Counted from the stretch's first letter, positions 51,759-62,459 are shown. The stretch is DNA of 64,000 nucleotides from Acidobacteriota bacterium (GCA_019639255.1 JAHBSF010000014.1:24651-88650); one strand, 5' to 3'. The notes: generated by a model from the letters alone, not told the origin. Numbers and translations: made by a program.

Positions 51759-54179
51759 TTATTCTTCGCGCAGCGCCGTCAGCGGATCGACCCGGGCGGC
51801 GCGCAGCGCCGGGATGTAACACGCCGCCAGCGCTACCGCTCCGAGCAGCAACGGCAACGACGCAAAAACCAGCGGATCGGTCGGCGTTACACCAAAAAGC
51901 AGACTCGACATCCACCTCGTTACCGCATACGCCGCCGCAAGTCCCACGCCCAGACCTGTCGCTGCAAGCCGCGCTCCCTGCCATACCACCAGCCGCAGCA
52001 CGTCGCCCGCCCCCGCGCCCAGCGCCAGCCTTATCCCGATCTCGTGCGTCCTTTGCGCCACCGAATACGAGATAACGCCGTAAATCCCAACCGCCGCCAG
52101 CAGCAACGCTGCACCGGCGAATACTGCGAGCAGCACCATCGCAAACCGCTCGTTCGAAATCGAGTCGGCGACTATCGCATCCATCGTCCGTATGCTGGAA
52201 ACGGGCTGCTCGCGGTCGATCCCCGCAACCTCGGCGCGCACCATTGCGGCCAGCGCCGTGGGCTCCCCCGTAGTCTTTATCGTCAGCGTCATGTTGCCGA
52301 ATGGCTGCTGCGTGTGCGGCTCGTAGGTCTGAAGCGGCGCGGTCGTGCTCAGACCGTACTGTTTGACGTCCGCCACTATGCCGACTATCTCGCGAAACGT
52401 CCTGGGCCCCTGCGAGACGTGTATGCGCTTGCCGATCGGATCTTCATCGGCGAAGTAACGCTTCGCCATCGACTCGTTGATGACCACAACGCGCGGCGAA
52501 TCCGCCGCATCCCGATCATCCAACAGGCGCCCGCGCAACAGGCGAATTCCCATGGCTTTGAAATAATCGGGGCTGACGGCGTAGTAGTTGGTGCTCGGTT
52601 CTTCTCCTGGTTTGAACGGTTCCCTGCCCTCTATCTCGAAGCCCAGGACATAATCGCCCGCTATCGGCAGCGACTGCGTTGCACCGGCGGCGACGACGCC
52701 CGGCAGCGCCGCAACGCGCTCGGTCAGTTGCCTGAAGAATGCCGCGCGCTGATGCGGTTCCGGATACTTTGCGCCCGGCAATCCGAAATTGAGGACGAGA
52801 ACATTTTCCGCATTGAAGCCCGGATCCACGTGCTGCAACATCAGGAAACTCCTGATCAGCAATCCGGCGCCGACAAGCAAGACGAGCGCAAGCGCCATTT
52901 CGGCTACAACCAGCGTGTTGCGCAGGCCCCGGCGGCGACCGCCCTCGCTCGTCCCGCGCCCGCTTTCCTTGAGCATCTCGTGAACGTCGGCGCGCGAGGC
53001 ATAAACCGCCGGCGCCAGTCCGAATACGAAACCGGTGAGGACGGTAACACCGAGTGTGAATCCGAGCGCTGCGGCATCGAGTGTAATGTTCTGCACATCG
53101 AGCAGGCCATTGGGCGCAAGCGCGAGCAGCGCCTTCAATCCGCCGAAGGCAAGCGCGAGCCCCGCAGCACCGCCGAGCAGCGACAACAACACGCTCTCGG
53201 TCAGCAACTGACCGAATATCCGACGACGCCCGGCGCCGAGCGCGGTGCGAACCGCAATTTCCTTCTGCCTTCCGGCCGTGCGCACAAGCAGCAGGTTGGC
53301 GACGTTTGCGCACGCGATCAAAAGCACCAGTGCAACCGCACCGAGCAGCATCAGCAGCGCCGGTTTGATAGAAGAAACAAGATACTCCTGAACCGGAATT
53401 ACAAGCGTGCTCCATCCCGCGTTTGAATTCGGATACTGCTCGGCCAGACGCGCAGCGATCGTCGCCATCTCACTGCGCGCCTGCTCGACGCTGACGCCGG
53501 GTTTGAGTTTGCCTATGGCCGATATGTAGTGTGCGCCGTGCGCCTGCGCCTCGCGCGCAGTAAAGGCCATCGGCGCCCAGAGTTCCACGGCGCGATCGGG
53601 AAACAGAAACGTCGGCGGCATGATACCCACTACGGTGTGGGGCTGACCGTTGAGGGTCAATATCTCGCCGACTGTCTGCGGATTGCCGCCGAAGCGGCGC
53701 TGCCAGAATCCGTGGCTGAGAACGACGACGTTGCCGCGGTCCTCGGCGTCTTCTTCGGGAAGAAAACTGCGCCCGAGAGATGTGCGCGCGCCGAGCATCT
53801 CGAAGGCGTCCTTCGTCACCCGCGCAGCGCGCAAACGTTCGGGTTCGCCCGCGTTTGTGAGGATGTAGGCCTGACCGCGATAGGCCGCCATCTGCTCGAA
53901 TACCGTGTTCTGCTTCTGCCAGTCCAGGAAGTTTCCGGGCGAAACCGAAAATTCGGGAAACTTCGGCAGCATCGTCTCGCGGATCATCATGAGCCGGTCA
54001 GCATCGGCATAGGGCAACGGACGCAGCAGCACTCCGTTGACTACGCTGAAAATCGCGGTGTTCGCCCCGATGCCGAGCGCAAGCGTCAATACTGCGACAA
54101 TCGTGAATCCGGGATTCCTGACCAGCATGCGCCGGCCGTAATCAAGATCCTGCAGCAGGTTGTTGAAGAAAGTATTCAT
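51759..54179 (-). CDS. ADOP-family ABC transporter permease, full length
   Basis: 806 residues, standard for ADOP proteins: first helix within [23 protein letters not shown], MacB_PCD periplasmic domain ([21 protein letters not shown]), FtsX block 1 ([26 protein letters not shown] and following helices to about 410), a second periplasmic domain, and FtsX block 2 (680-800) ending DPLTALREE. No ATPase gene is adjacent. It is a paralogue of the partial gene at the left edge. Opposite in direction to the island genes. Confidence 0.93.
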   Translation of the reverse strand: MNTFFNNLLQDLDYGRRMLVRNPGFTIVAVLTLALGIGANTAIFSVVNGVLLRPLPYADADRLMMIRETMLPKFPEFSVSPGNFLDWQKQNTVFEQMAAYRGQAYILTNAGEPERLRAARVTKDAFEMLGARTSLGRSFLPEEDAEDRGNVVVLSHGFWQRRFGGNPQTVGEILTLNGQPHTVVGIMPPTFLFPDRAVELWAPMAFTAREAQAHGAHYISAIGKLKPGVSVEQARSEMATIAARLAEQYPNSNAGWSTLVIPVQEYLVSSIKPALLMLLGAVALVLLIACANVANLLLVRTAGRQKEIAVRTALGAGRRRIFGQLLTESVLLSLLGGAAGLALAFGGLKALLALAPNGLLDVQNITLDAAALGFTLGVTVLTGFVFGLAPAVYASRADVHEMLKESGRGTSEGGRRRGLRNTLVVAEMALALVLLVGAGLLIRSFLMLQHVDPGFNAENVLVLNFGLPGAKYPEPHQRAAFFRQLTERVAALPGVVAAGATQSLPIAGDYVLGFEIEGREPFKPGEEPSTNYYAVSPDYFKAMGIRLLRGRLLDDRDAADSPRVVVINESMAKRYFADEDPIGKRIHVSQGPRTFREIVGIVADVKQYGLSTTAPLQTYEPHTQQPFGNMTLTIKTTGEPTALAAMVRAEVAGIDREQPVSSIRTMDAIVADSISNERFAMVLLAVFAGAALLLAAVGIYGVISYSVAQRTHEIGIRLALGAGAGDVLRLVVWQGARLAATGLGVGLAAAYAVTRWMSSLLFGVTPTDPLVFASLPLLLGAVALAACYIPALRAARVDPLTALREE

Positions 54180-54233
54180 CTCCGGCCCCTCCGGGAACAG
54201 ATACGGCGGGAGGGCGCTGCAAGTTCAGGGCAA

Positions 54234-54328
54234 AAACAACGGAACAAACGAAAACAGACGAAACATACGGAAAAAACCATTCTCATTCTTTCCGTATGTT
54301 TCGTCTGTTTTCGTTTGTTCCGTTGTTT
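54234..54328. repeat. Large intergenic palindrome, copy 18
   Basis: AAACAACGGAACAAACGAAA... and its complement ...TTTCGTTTGTTCCGTTGTTT pair without mismatch over about 40 bp. Lies upstream of the ADOP permease and downstream of the asparaginase gene, both minus strand. Confidence 0.95.
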
Positions 54329-54340
54329 CTCTTCTTCTTT

Positions 54341-55483
54341 TCAGGAGCGTTCGTAAAGATAAACCGACTCTACGAGCTTCGCTTCACGCCCGTCGTGAAC
54401 GGCGAAGCGTCCGCCCTTCCACAATATTGCGCCGCCGTATTCGCCGCGTTTGTTTACCGCATAGAAATTTATATTGAACTTGCGCAGTTCTTCCTTGTTG
54501 TGGTTGTAGCGCGCCGAGATTCGCTTGATTGCATCCAGCGCCGCATCGGAGGGCGACATTCCGCGCCGCATGTTTTCTACTACGGTATGCGCGCCGTTGA
54601 TATAGATGCATTCTTCGCCGCGTCCGGTAGATCCGGCGGCGCCGACTTCGTTGTCGACATACAGCCCGCAGCCTATGAGCGGGCTGTCGCCCACGCGGCC
54701 CGGAATCTTCCACGCAAGACCGGAAGTCGTCGTGACGCCCGAAACGTCGCCTTCGGCGTTTACCGCAAGGCAATTTATGGTTCCCGTAGGCCGCTCGCGT
54801 ATGATTTCCATCGCCCATTCATTGAAGGCGATCTCTTCGCGGGTCTGGCCATTCAGCGAAACGGAGCTGCGCGGATTCGGACGCGGGTGTTTGGGACTCG
54901 TTCCCCAGGCGTCGTTTTCGCTCATATCTTCGCGCCATTTCAGCCAGATGCGGCGCGATTCTTCGGTGAGCAGGTCCTCTTTTTTGAAACCGTGCTTGAG
55001 CGCAAAGCGCAGCGCGCCCTCGCCTACAAGCAGTATGTGGTCGGTGCGTTCGAGCACAAGTTTTGCGACCTTAGACGGGTTCTTGATGTACTTCAGGCTC
55101 GCAACGGCGCCCGCGCGACGCGATGGGCCGTGCATGACGGAGGAATCGAGTTCGACCTCGCCGTCTTCGTTCGGCAGTCCGCCGTAGCCTACGGAATTGT
55201 CGCGCGGATCATCCTCCACTATGTTGACGCCGGAGACGGCGGCGTCGAGCGTATCGCCGCCCGCTTTGAGAATTTCCATCGCGCGCGTTACACACAGCTT
55301 GCCGCCCTCGAACACCGAACCGTCCGGACTGCGGTTCAGGTTGGCGCTGGAAATTACTACGGGACGATTGCCCTGCGCCGCGCGGGCGCCTGTGCGCAGC
55401 ACAAACGGCGCGCCGGCGCCGACTATTGCGGTGTTTCTGAGAAAGTCCCGGCGTTTGAGATGATCCCTGTTCTTTTTGCTCAC
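54341..55483 (-). CDS. Glycosylasparaginase (N4-GlcNAc-asparaginase), exported
   Basis: GTG start at 55483 is chosen because GGGAGG lies 6 bases upstream; the frame opens further upstream. 380 residues with a Tat leader (KRRDFLRNTAIVGAGAPF). Family motifs: MHGPSRRAGAVASL, KHPRPNPRS, and DVSGVTTTSGLAWKIPGRVGDSP with the Thr nucleophile released by autocleavage, then YVDNEVGAAGSTGRGEE. It is an Ntn hydrolase that cleaves GlcNAc-Asn or beta-aspartyl bonds. Two active chains are expected. Export suggests use of glycoprotein or peptide debris. Confidence 0.92.
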   Translation of the reverse strand: MSKKNRDHLKRRDFLRNTAIVGAGAPFVLRTGARAAQGNRPVVISSANLNRSPDGSVFEGGKLCVTRAMEILKAGGDTLDAAVSGVNIVEDDPRDNSVGYGGLPNEDGEVELDSSVMHGPSRRAGAVASLKYIKNPSKVAKLVLERTDHILLVGEGALRFALKHGFKKEDLLTEESRRIWLKWREDMSENDAWGTSPKHPRPNPRSSVSLNGQTREEIAFNEWAMEIIRERPTGTINCLAVNAEGDVSGVTTTSGLAWKIPGRVGDSPLIGCGLYVDNEVGAAGSTGRGEECIYINGAHTVVENMRRGMSPSDAALDAIKRISARYNHNKEELRKFNINFYAVNKRGEYGGAILWKGGRFAVHDGREAKLVESVYLYERS

Positions 55484-55566
55484 GAGTGCCTCCCGAGGGT
55501 GTGATGATCGGACTGATCGCAGACGCTGCATTGTCGCCGCGAACCGCAGCGGCGTCAATCGCGGGA

Positions 55567-55624
55567 AAGATAACGGAACAAACGGACAAACGGAACATCC
55601 TGCTTTCCGTTTATTGTGATATCT
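55567..55624. repeat. Short degenerate palindrome copy
   Basis: GATAACGGAACAAACGGACA with a short right arm TTTCCGTTTATTGTGATATC. Much of the usual arm length is missing. Sits upstream of the histidine kinase gene. Confidence 0.75.
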
Positions 55625-55675
55625 CCTATACTGCCGCCCATCCCACCGGGATTTTGCCGCACATCGGAGTCGTCA

Positions 55676-58102
55676 ATGACGGACGAGGAGAAATCGAAAG
55701 AGCAACTGCTCGCCGAAATCCGGGCGCTGCGCTCACAACTCGCGAAACTGGAGCGGGCCGAGGAGGCGCGTCAGGACATCGAAGAGCGTTTCGTCGCTTT
55801 TATGGACGCTGCGCCCTCGATCGCCTGGATCAAGGACGAAGCCGGCGTCTACATTTACGGAAACCAGGCGTGGCGGCGCCTGTTCAACACCGCCGATCCG
55901 GCCTCGCATCCGGTCACGGATCTGGACATAGTGCCCGAAGAGATGGCGCACGAGTTTCGCGAAAACGACCGTGCCGTGCTTGCGGAAAATCATCTGTTTG
56001 AAGTCGTAGAGCCGATTCCGGGCCCGGACGGCGGCGTGCGGGTTTGGCAGGTCATCAAGTTTCCGCTGCGCGACCGCAGCGGGCGGCGGCTCGTGGGCGG
56101 TATGGCGTTCGAACTCACCGAGCGTATAAACGCCGAACAGGAGCGCATGCAACTGCTCGAAGCGCTCGGCGAACGCGTCAAGGAACTCACCGCCCTGCAC
56201 CGCACGACGCAACTGCTGCAGGACGAACGCCTCACAACCTCCGAAAAGCTCACCGCGCTCGTGGATCTGCTGCCCCCCGCATTCCAGATTCCCGAACTTA
56301 CCGCCGCGCGATTGCGCTACGGCGCGCTGACGGCCCAAACCCCCAACTATACGGAAAGAGGTGAAATACTGCGCGGGTATTTCACTACACGCGACGGCGT
56401 AGCGGGTTCGATCGAGGTAGTTTATCTCAGCGAGCGCTTTCCCTCGCTCGGCGATGCGTTCCTCGAAGAGGAGCGATCGCTTGTCGAATCGATTACGGAA
56501 ATGCTGCGCTCGGATCTGGATCGCAAGCTTGCGGAAGAAGCGCTGCGAACCAGCGAAGAACGGTTGCAGATGGCGCTTTCGGCCTCGGGTATGGGCACGT
56601 GGGAATGGGAAATCCGGGCCGATCACACCCGATGGTCCGATCAGGTCGCGATCATCCTCGGCATCGACACCGATTTGCGGGAGGGGCCGATTCAGGTATT
56701 CCTTGACGCGGTTCATCCGGAGGATCTGCTCCCGGTTCAGCGCGCATTTGAAACCGCTCTCAGAAATCCGGAACTCTCGGACCGGTACGAGGTGGAGTTC
56801 AGGCTTCGCCCTGCGGGCGTTGAAACCCGCTGGGCGCACATCAAGGGCAAGATCTTCCGCGACGAAACGGGCAGGCCGGTGCGCCTGCTCGGGACTATGG
56901 TCGACATCACGTCGCGCCACCAGCTTGAACAGCAGCTTCTGCACGTGCAGAAAATGGAGGCCGTAGGCCGCCTCGCCGGCGGCATCGCACACGACTTCAA
57001 CAACCTCCTGACCGTCATCAACGGCTACGGGGATCTGCTGCGGCAATCCGTAGAACCCAACGGGATGGTAGCCGGAATGATCGAGGAGATATGCAAGGCC
57101 GGGGAACGTTCGGCGAAACTGACGCGGCAGTTGCTCGCCTACAGCCGCAGGTCGGTGCTTGCGCCCGTGGTGCTGGATCTGAATCTCCTGATTCTGGAAC
57201 TGGAGAAGATGCTGAGAAGGTTGATCAGCGAGGATATCGATCTCACGGTCAAGCTCGATGCGGCGCTCGATCGCGTGAAGGCCGATCCGGGGCAACTCGA
57301 ACAGGTGATCGTAAATCTGGTAGTAAACGCGCGCGACGCGATGTCTTCGGGCGGCGCCCTCACGATCGAGACCGAGATGGTGGAACTCGACGCGCTCTCG
57401 GCGCGCGAACGCGGAGAATTTGCGCCCGGCCGCTACGTCGTTATGACGGTCGCCGACACCGGCTGCGGAATGGATGAAGACACGCTTGCGCGCATATTCG
57501 AGCCGTTTTTCACTACGAAACCCAAAGGTTCGGGCACGGGACTCGGACTCTCGATGGTGTTCGGCATAGTCAAACAAAGCGAGGGACAAATCGAAGTCGA
57601 GAGCCGGGTGAATCGCGGAACGCGCTTTCGCGTATATCTGCCGAGCGCGAACGAAAACCTTCCGGTTGCATCGGGCCAGGCGGCTTCCGACGGCGTTCCG
57701 CGCGGCAGCGAAACCATACTGCTGGCCGAAGACGAACCGAGCGTGCGCCAACTTGCCGGCGCCACGCTCAATGAATACGGCTACACCGTGCTGGAAGCCC
57801 CCGACGGAGGCGCGGCATTGAGCGCCGCAGCCGCGCACGCAGGGCCGGTTCATTTGCTCGTTACGGATCTGATCATGCCGCAGATGAGCGGAGGCGAACT
57901 TGTGCGCCGGTTGCGCGAGCGGCATCCGGCAATCAAGGTTCTTTTTGTTTCCGGCTACAGCGACGAAGAAATCTCGCGCAGCACGGGCGAAGTACTGCGC
58001 GAAGCCGGATTCCTGCAAAAACCATTCACGCCCGCTACGCTTGCGCGCAAGGTGCGCGAAATCCTCGACGACGAAAAAAAGAACCCTGAATACACGCAAT
58101 AG
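55676..58102 (+). CDS. PAS-domain hybrid histidine kinase with receiver
   Basis: ATG at 55676 is preferred because GGAG lies about 9 bases upstream. 808 residues: N-terminal coiled coil, PAS 1 (about 35-150, IAWIKDEAGVYIYGN), a linker or sensor region (165-290), PAS 2 (about 295-425, MALSASGMGTWEWEIR), HisKA with H439 (GGIAHDFNN), HATPase with VVNARDAMSSGG, VADTGCGMDED and GTGLGLS, and a C-terminal receiver with D731 (VTDLIMPQMSGG) and LQKPF. No membrane segment is evident, so it is cytoplasmic. No output regulator lies next to it. Confidence 0.94.
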   Translation: MTDEEKSKEQLLAEIRALRSQLAKLERAEEARQDIEERFVAFMDAAPSIAWIKDEAGVYIYGNQAWRRLFNTADPASHPVTDLDIVPEEMAHEFRENDRAVLAENHLFEVVEPIPGPDGGVRVWQVIKFPLRDRSGRRLVGGMAFELTERINAEQERMQLLEALGERVKELTALHRTTQLLQDERLTTSEKLTALVDLLPPAFQIPELTAARLRYGALTAQTPNYTERGEILRGYFTTRDGVAGSIEVVYLSERFPSLGDAFLEEERSLVESITEMLRSDLDRKLAEEALRTSEERLQMALSASGMGTWEWEIRADHTRWSDQVAIILGIDTDLREGPIQVFLDAVHPEDLLPVQRAFETALRNPELSDRYEVEFRLRPAGVETRWAHIKGKIFRDETGRPVRLLGTMVDITSRHQLEQQLLHVQKMEAVGRLAGGIAHDFNNLLTVINGYGDLLRQSVEPNGMVAGMIEEICKAGERSAKLTRQLLAYSRRSVLAPVVLDLNLLILELEKMLRRLISEDIDLTVKLDAALDRVKADPGQLEQVIVNLVVNARDAMSSGGALTIETEMVELDALSARERGEFAPGRYVVMTVADTGCGMDEDTLARIFEPFFTTKPKGSGTGLGLSMVFGIVKQSEGQIEVESRVNRGTRFRVYLPSANENLPVASGQAASDGVPRGSETILLAEDEPSVRQLAGATLNEYGYTVLEAPDGGAALSAAAAHAGPVHLLVTDLIMPQMSGGELVRRLRERHPAIKVLFVSGYSDEEISRSTGEVLREAGFLQKPFTPATLARKVREILDDEKKNPEYTQ

Positions 58103-58163
58103 CACGCAATACACGAAACGCGCAATCTGCCGATATTCCACGGAATTTTGAAGGAGAGCAACA

Positions 58164-60245
58164 ATGCCCACGATTCGACGACTTGGCCCGATCCTGCTGC
58201 TGCTTGCGCTCGCATCCGCGCTTCAGGCGCAGACCGCAGCGCGCCGCCCGCTCACGCTCGATGATCTGCCGCGCTTTCGCGAAGTGCGCGATCCGCAATG
58301 TTCGCCCGACGGCAAATGGGTCGCCTACGTAGTCTCGACAACAGACGTCAAGGAAGACAAAAGCGTCACTCACATCTGGATAACGGGCGTCGACGGCACC
58401 GGCGAACGGCAGTTGACTACGGGACAGGAAGGCGAATCCTCGCCGCGCTGGAGCCCCGACGGACGCTACCTTGCGTTCACCTCATCGCGCCCGGGCAAGG
58501 CCAAGGGCAATCAGGTATGGCTGCTCGACCGCAACGGCGGCGAGGCGCTGCAGTTGACCGAAGTAAAGGGCAGGCTTCAGGGTTATGAATGGTCGCCCGA
58601 CTCGCGGCGCCTCGCGCTCGTAGTCGGCGATCCCGATCCCGAAGCCGAAGCCGCCGCTGCTGCGGCCGAAAGCGGGGGCAAACCGAAACCGCCGCAGCCC
58701 ATAGTAATCGACCGCTACAAGTACAAGCAGGACGGGCAGGGTTATCTGCGTTCGAACCGCCACAGCTACGTTTATCTTTTCGACATCGAAACCGGAAAGC
58801 TCGACCGGCTGACCAAAGGCAATCGCGACGAAGCCGCGCCCTCGTGGTCGCCCGACGGCAAATGGATCGCATTCCTGAGCGATCGGGGGCCGGACCCGGA
58901 CCGCGATCCGTCAAACCAGATCTTCATCGCCGAAGCCAAACCCGAGGCCGTGGAAAAAGCCATCACCCCGCGATCGAGCCGCATCGGACGCTCGCGCCCC
59001 GAATGGAGCCCGGACGGCAAGTGGATCGCCTATCTCGAAGGCGAAGACAAGAAGTGGGGCGCTTACAGCATGAACCATCTCGCCGTCGTGCCTTCGGACG
59101 GCTCGGGCGCGCCGAGACTCGTCGCAGCAACCGAGGCGCTCGATCGCGGCGTCGGATCACCGCAATTTACAGCCGACGGCCGTGCGATGCGCTTTCTGGT
59201 TACCGACGACCGTTCTGTATACCCGGCGCGCGTGTCGTTCAGCAACGGCGAAACCGGCGCGCGCGTGGAGAAGCTGCTTGAGCCCCCCGTAGTCGTATCG
59301 AGTTGGGATGCAAGCGGCGACTGTTCGTGCGTGCTTTCGGGCGGCGACGAAAAATACACCGAAGTTTATTCGTTCAAAAACGGCGAACTGCGGCAGTTGT
59401 CGCGCCGGAATGACGCGCTTATGTCGGAGCTTCAGATTGCGCCGACCGAACGTGTGAGTTTCAGGAGCAAGGACGGAACCGAGGTTCACGGTTTGCTCAC
59501 CAAACCCCTGGGCTACGTCGCCGGAACCAGGGCGCCGCTGCTCCTGAGAATACACGGCGGCCCGAATGCGCAGGACCAGCATACATTCAGCCTCGAACGC
59601 CAGTATTTCGCGGCCAACGGTTACGCAGTGCTGGCGGTGAATTACCGCGGCAGCGCGGGCCGGGGGCAGAAGTTTTCGCGCGCAATAGCAGCCCACTGGG
59701 GGCATTACGAGGTTGAAGACCTGCACGCCGGGGTCGATCACGTAATCAAAATGGGCGTAGCGGATCCGGACCGGCTCGGAGTCGGCGGCTGGAGCTACGG
59801 CGGGATACTGACCGATTACCTCATTGCGAGCGACGCGCGATTCAAGGCGGCGACATCGGGTGCGGGCACCGCGTTTACCGTGTCGTTTTACGGCTCGGAT
59901 CAGTACATACTTCAGTACGACAACGAAATCGGTCCGCCGTGGAATCCGAAATCGTGGGAGATTTACCAGAAGCTGGCCTATCCCTTCCTGAAAGCCGACA
60001 GGATAAAGACGCCCACGCTGTTTCTATGCGGTGAAAAGGATTTCAATGTGCCGATTGCGGGCAGCGAGCAGATGTATCAGGCATTGCGCAGCCTCGGCAT
60101 AGACACTCAACTCATTATTTACCCGAACCAGAACCACGGCATCACGCGGCCGAGTTACGTGCGGGACAGATACGAAAGATATCTGGCCTGGTACGACAAG
60201 TATCTGAAACAAACGACAAGAGAGATAACGGAACAAACGAAATAA
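58164..60245 (+). CDS. S9-family serine peptidase (prolyl oligopeptidase-like), exported
   Basis: 693 residues with signal peptide (ILLLLALASALQAQ). N-terminal beta-propeller with repeated WSPDG/SPDGKW motifs (PQCSPDGKWVAYV, SPRWSPDGRYLAF, PEWSPDGKWIAYL), then an alpha/beta hydrolase: nucleophile Ser in GGWSYGG, Asp in CGEKDFNVP and His in NQNHGITRP. Cuts short peptides, probably in the periplasm. The C-terminal TREITEQTK and TAA stop are encoded by a palindrome left arm, so the natural C-terminus was extended by the repeat. RBS GGAG upstream of the ATG. Confidence 0.95.
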   Translation: MPTIRRLGPILLLLALASALQAQTAARRPLTLDDLPRFREVRDPQCSPDGKWVAYVVSTTDVKEDKSVTHIWITGVDGTGERQLTTGQEGESSPRWSPDGRYLAFTSSRPGKAKGNQVWLLDRNGGEALQLTEVKGRLQGYEWSPDSRRLALVVGDPDPEAEAAAAAAESGGKPKPPQPIVIDRYKYKQDGQGYLRSNRHSYVYLFDIETGKLDRLTKGNRDEAAPSWSPDGKWIAFLSDRGPDPDRDPSNQIFIAEAKPEAVEKAITPRSSRIGRSRPEWSPDGKWIAYLEGEDKKWGAYSMNHLAVVPSDGSGAPRLVAATEALDRGVGSPQFTADGRAMRFLVTDDRSVYPARVSFSNGETGARVEKLLEPPVVVSSWDASGDCSCVLSGGDEKYTEVYSFKNGELRQLSRRNDALMSELQIAPTERVSFRSKDGTEVHGLLTKPLGYVAGTRAPLLLRIHGGPNAQDQHTFSLERQYFAANGYAVLAVNYRGSAGRGQKFSRAIAAHWGHYEVEDLHAGVDHVIKMGVADPDRLGVGGWSYGGILTDYLIASDARFKAATSGAGTAFTVSFYGSDQYILQYDNEIGPPWNPKSWEIYQKLAYPFLKADRIKTPTLFLCGEKDFNVPIAGSEQMYQALRSLGIDTQLIIYPNQNHGITRPSYVRDRYERYLAWYDKYLKQTTREITEQTK

Positions 60246-60303
60246 AACGAAAATTAACGGAAAATCGAATGTTTCCGTAGCTTTCGTTTTATTTATTTAT
60301 TCC
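60216..60303. repeat. Large intergenic palindrome, copy 20
   Basis: GAGAGATAACGGAACAAACG (left arm, which encodes the end of the S9 peptidase) with the shortened right arm TTTCCGTAGCTTTCGTTTTA. The right arm ends early with TTATTTATTCC. Confidence 0.9.
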
Positions 60304-60322
60304 CTGTACTGCCGGGTCTCAC

Positions 60323-61006
60323 TTACGGCTTGCGGTCGGGCGCAGGTGAGGTCAACCGTCGCAGGGCTTCCTCGACAAGCTTGATTTTCTGCTCGGTTTC
60401 CTCGTTGTTTTCCCGAAATCCGCCAATGATGCGGCGGAGTTCCGATTCGCGCTGCTGGAGGCGCTCTTTCTCTCCTTCGATCATGCGCAGGCGTGTTTCA
60501 TAATCGCGGCGAATCTGCTGCATGGTTTCATCGCGGTTGAGCGTGCCGAAGCGGCTGACGGCTGTAAGAAGCGCTTCGGGCGTCATCGCCGCCTTGAGCG
60601 ACTGTTCGTCCATTTCAAGCTGCGCGAGGCGATCGGTGACTATCTTGAGGTCGCGCTCGTAGCTGTCTATGCGCAGGTCGCCGCGCGTAAGCCGCAGCAT
60701 ATCGATCTGCGCCTGTTGACGGACGTTGAGCGCGCGCATCTCGAGCACGAGTTGCCGCACCTCGCCTGCAAGCGCGTCTATCGAGCGTATGAGTTCTACT
60801 GAAAGCACGGGCGCAGGCTCTTCGGGCTCCGCCGGCTTGTCCTTCGCCGGGTCCTGCTTCGGGGCCTTGTTCTCGAGGTCGATGATGTGCGGATACTGCG
60901 GCGGATTCTTTACGGGCCGCTGCGGACGCTGCGTCTGCGCCGACGCCGTCCCGCACGCCATACACAATAAAACCGCCGCCCACACAATCGAATACTGCTT
61001 CATCAT
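60323..61006 (-). CDS. Secreted coiled-coil protein, unknown
   Basis: 227 residues starting at 61006; a second ATG follows directly, and GAGGGCAGG precedes both. Signal peptide (IVWAAVLLCMACGTASA), a Pro-rich stretch (KPAEPEEPAPVLSVE), then long amphipathic helices with heptad pattern (MRALNVRQQAQIDMLRLTRG; ETRLRMIEGEKERLQQRESE) to the C-terminus. No named family recognised. It starts 24 bp after the M28 peptidase stop and is likely co-transcribed with it. Confidence 0.75.
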   Translation of the reverse strand: MMKQYSIVWAAVLLCMACGTASAQTQRPQRPVKNPPQYPHIIDLENKAPKQDPAKDKPAEPEEPAPVLSVELIRSIDALAGEVRQLVLEMRALNVRQQAQIDMLRLTRGDLRIDSYERDLKIVTDRLAQLEMDEQSLKAAMTPEALLTAVSRFGTLNRDETMQQIRRDYETRLRMIEGEKERLQQRESELRRIIGGFRENNEETEQKIKLVEEALRRLTSPAPDRKP

Positions 61007-61029
61007 CCTGCCCTCGCTACTCAATTCGA

Positions 61030-62400
61030 TCACTGTCGCTGTTGAAGGCGCGGAAACGACGGCACGCTCGCGTTGCCGTCCCGGTCAATCGCCTGAACCG
61101 CGAAGAAGTAATCGTCCTTCGATAAACCCTTAAGCACGTATTCCGTTACATCTCCCACATCGACGCTGCGCTGCCAGAAGGGTTGATGGGTTTCGCGCCA
61201 CAATATGCGATACCCGGCCAGATCGGGTTCGGCGTTTTTCTGCCAGGCAAGCACCGTATCGTATTCCTGCCGTGCGGTTCTGAAGCGCACGCCCGAGGGC
61301 GCGGCGGGGGCTAGAGCCATACCGGCAAGAGCCGCAGCGTTGACGCGCGTCACCTGGGCTACGTAATCGAAATCCACCATCTCCGGCACATCGCCGTACC
61401 TGATCCCGTTTTCTTCGCGCACGCGCTGATGCTGGCGCGTGAAATCCTCGTTGGGTTCGGTAAACCGCACCGCAGCCCAGCCGCGTTCGAGAAACGGGAT
61501 GTGGTCGCCGCCGCGGCCGTAGCGGTCGCGCCTGAACACCAGGGTCACTTCGAAATTGTTCAAATACCGTTCGCCCATTTCCTTGATGTAGCGCGCAAGT
61601 TGCCGCGACGGGCTGTCGTTTTCGCCGCCTACGGATTGGCGGGTGCGCGCTTCGGCCGCGGTTTCCGCCGTGGGTACGCCTTCGGAAAACAGACGCACGC
61701 GCCGATTATCTCTCACGCCGTTGCCCCCCAGCGTGTTCCCGATAATGTCGTTGGTGAACATGGCGGCTATGTTGAGATTTTTCTTCTTTCCCTCTTCCGC
61801 CCAGTGCCGAGCGCCCAAAAGCCCCTGTTCTTCGCCCGGCACGGTCATAAATACGATGGTTGCATCGAACCTGTATTTCGACATCACGCGCGCCATTTCC
61901 ATCACGGCTGCGGTGCCCGACGCATCGTCGTTGGCGCCCGGAGCATCGCATTCGGTATCGGCGAAGGGAGAACATATGGAATCGTAATGACCGCTGACGA
62001 CGTAGATTCTGTCTTTGGATTCCGATTGTTCTCCGGGCAGCGTGGCGACGATGTTTACGAGTTTCGCTTCGCGGGGAAAACGCTGCGTCGCGGGTTGTAT
62101 GAACTCGTCCTCGACCACGAGCAGGCGGCCGCCCGATTCGCGGCTGTAGCGGTCGAACTCGGATTTGATCCACCGGCGGGCCGCGCCTATGCCGCGCACC
62201 GGGCTTTCCTGATCCGACAGCGTATGCCGCGTGCCGAAGGATACGAGCTTGCGAATATTGGCTTCGATGTCGGCGGCGGAAATCTCAGAGAGGATCTTTT
62301 CGATCTGCGGATTCGGTCGGGCGGATATCTGAACCTGCTGCGCCGCTACCGGAAGCAGCAGCAGAGAGACAATGAACGAGAGCATCAGTAGTTTTTTCAT
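61030..62400 (-). CDS. M28-family metallopeptidase with C-terminal FN3-like domain
   Basis: Start at 62400 (MKKLLMLSFIVSLLLLP) gives a signal peptide and 456 residues; an upstream Met is in repeat-like sequence. M28 zinc site features: SGHYDSIC, APGANDDASGTAAVMEMARV (Asp), PGEEQGLLGARHW (Glu-Glu) and GGDHIPFLERGW (His). The last 90 residues form an FN3-like domain (GVRFRTARQEYDTVLAWQKN, YRILWRE, YVLKGLSKDDYFFAVQAID). An exported aminopeptidase is likely. Forms an operon with the coiled-coil protein gene. Confidence 0.93.
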   Translation of the reverse strand: MKKLLMLSFIVSLLLLPVAAQQVQISARPNPQIEKILSEISAADIEANIRKLVSFGTRHTLSDQESPVRGIGAARRWIKSEFDRYSRESGGRLLVVEDEFIQPATQRFPREAKLVNIVATLPGEQSESKDRIYVVSGHYDSICSPFADTECDAPGANDDASGTAAVMEMARVMSKYRFDATIVFMTVPGEEQGLLGARHWAEEGKKKNLNIAAMFTNDIIGNTLGGNGVRDNRRVRLFSEGVPTAETAAEARTRQSVGGENDSPSRQLARYIKEMGERYLNNFEVTLVFRRDRYGRGGDHIPFLERGWAAVRFTEPNEDFTRQHQRVREENGIRYGDVPEMVDFDYVAQVTRVNAAALAGMALAPAAPSGVRFRTARQEYDTVLAWQKNAEPDLAGYRILWRETHQPFWQRSVDVGDVTEYVLKGLSKDDYFFAVQAIDRDGNASVPSFPRLQQRQ

Positions 62401-62429
62401 GGGCAAAAGTCTACTAGCACGCGGGGAAA

Positions 62430-62459
62430 AAGAGAACGCGGAAATAAAGATGCGGAAAG
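62430..62459. repeat. Partial palindrome-family arm, GCGGAA subtype
   Basis: AAGAGAACGCGGAAATAAAG then ATGCGGAAAG resembles one arm of the GCGGAA subtype (23833, 37366). No partner arm is seen. It marks the switch to the second accessory patch. Confidence 0.6.

Noticed and set aside
51675..53426. Plus-strand open frame opposite the ADOP permease
   Set aside because: Arg/Gln-rich shadow; the minus-strand permease is clearly the gene.
55733..58171. 812-codon minus-strand frame opposite the histidine kinase
   Set aside because: Shadow of a clear kinase with intact motifs on the plus strand.
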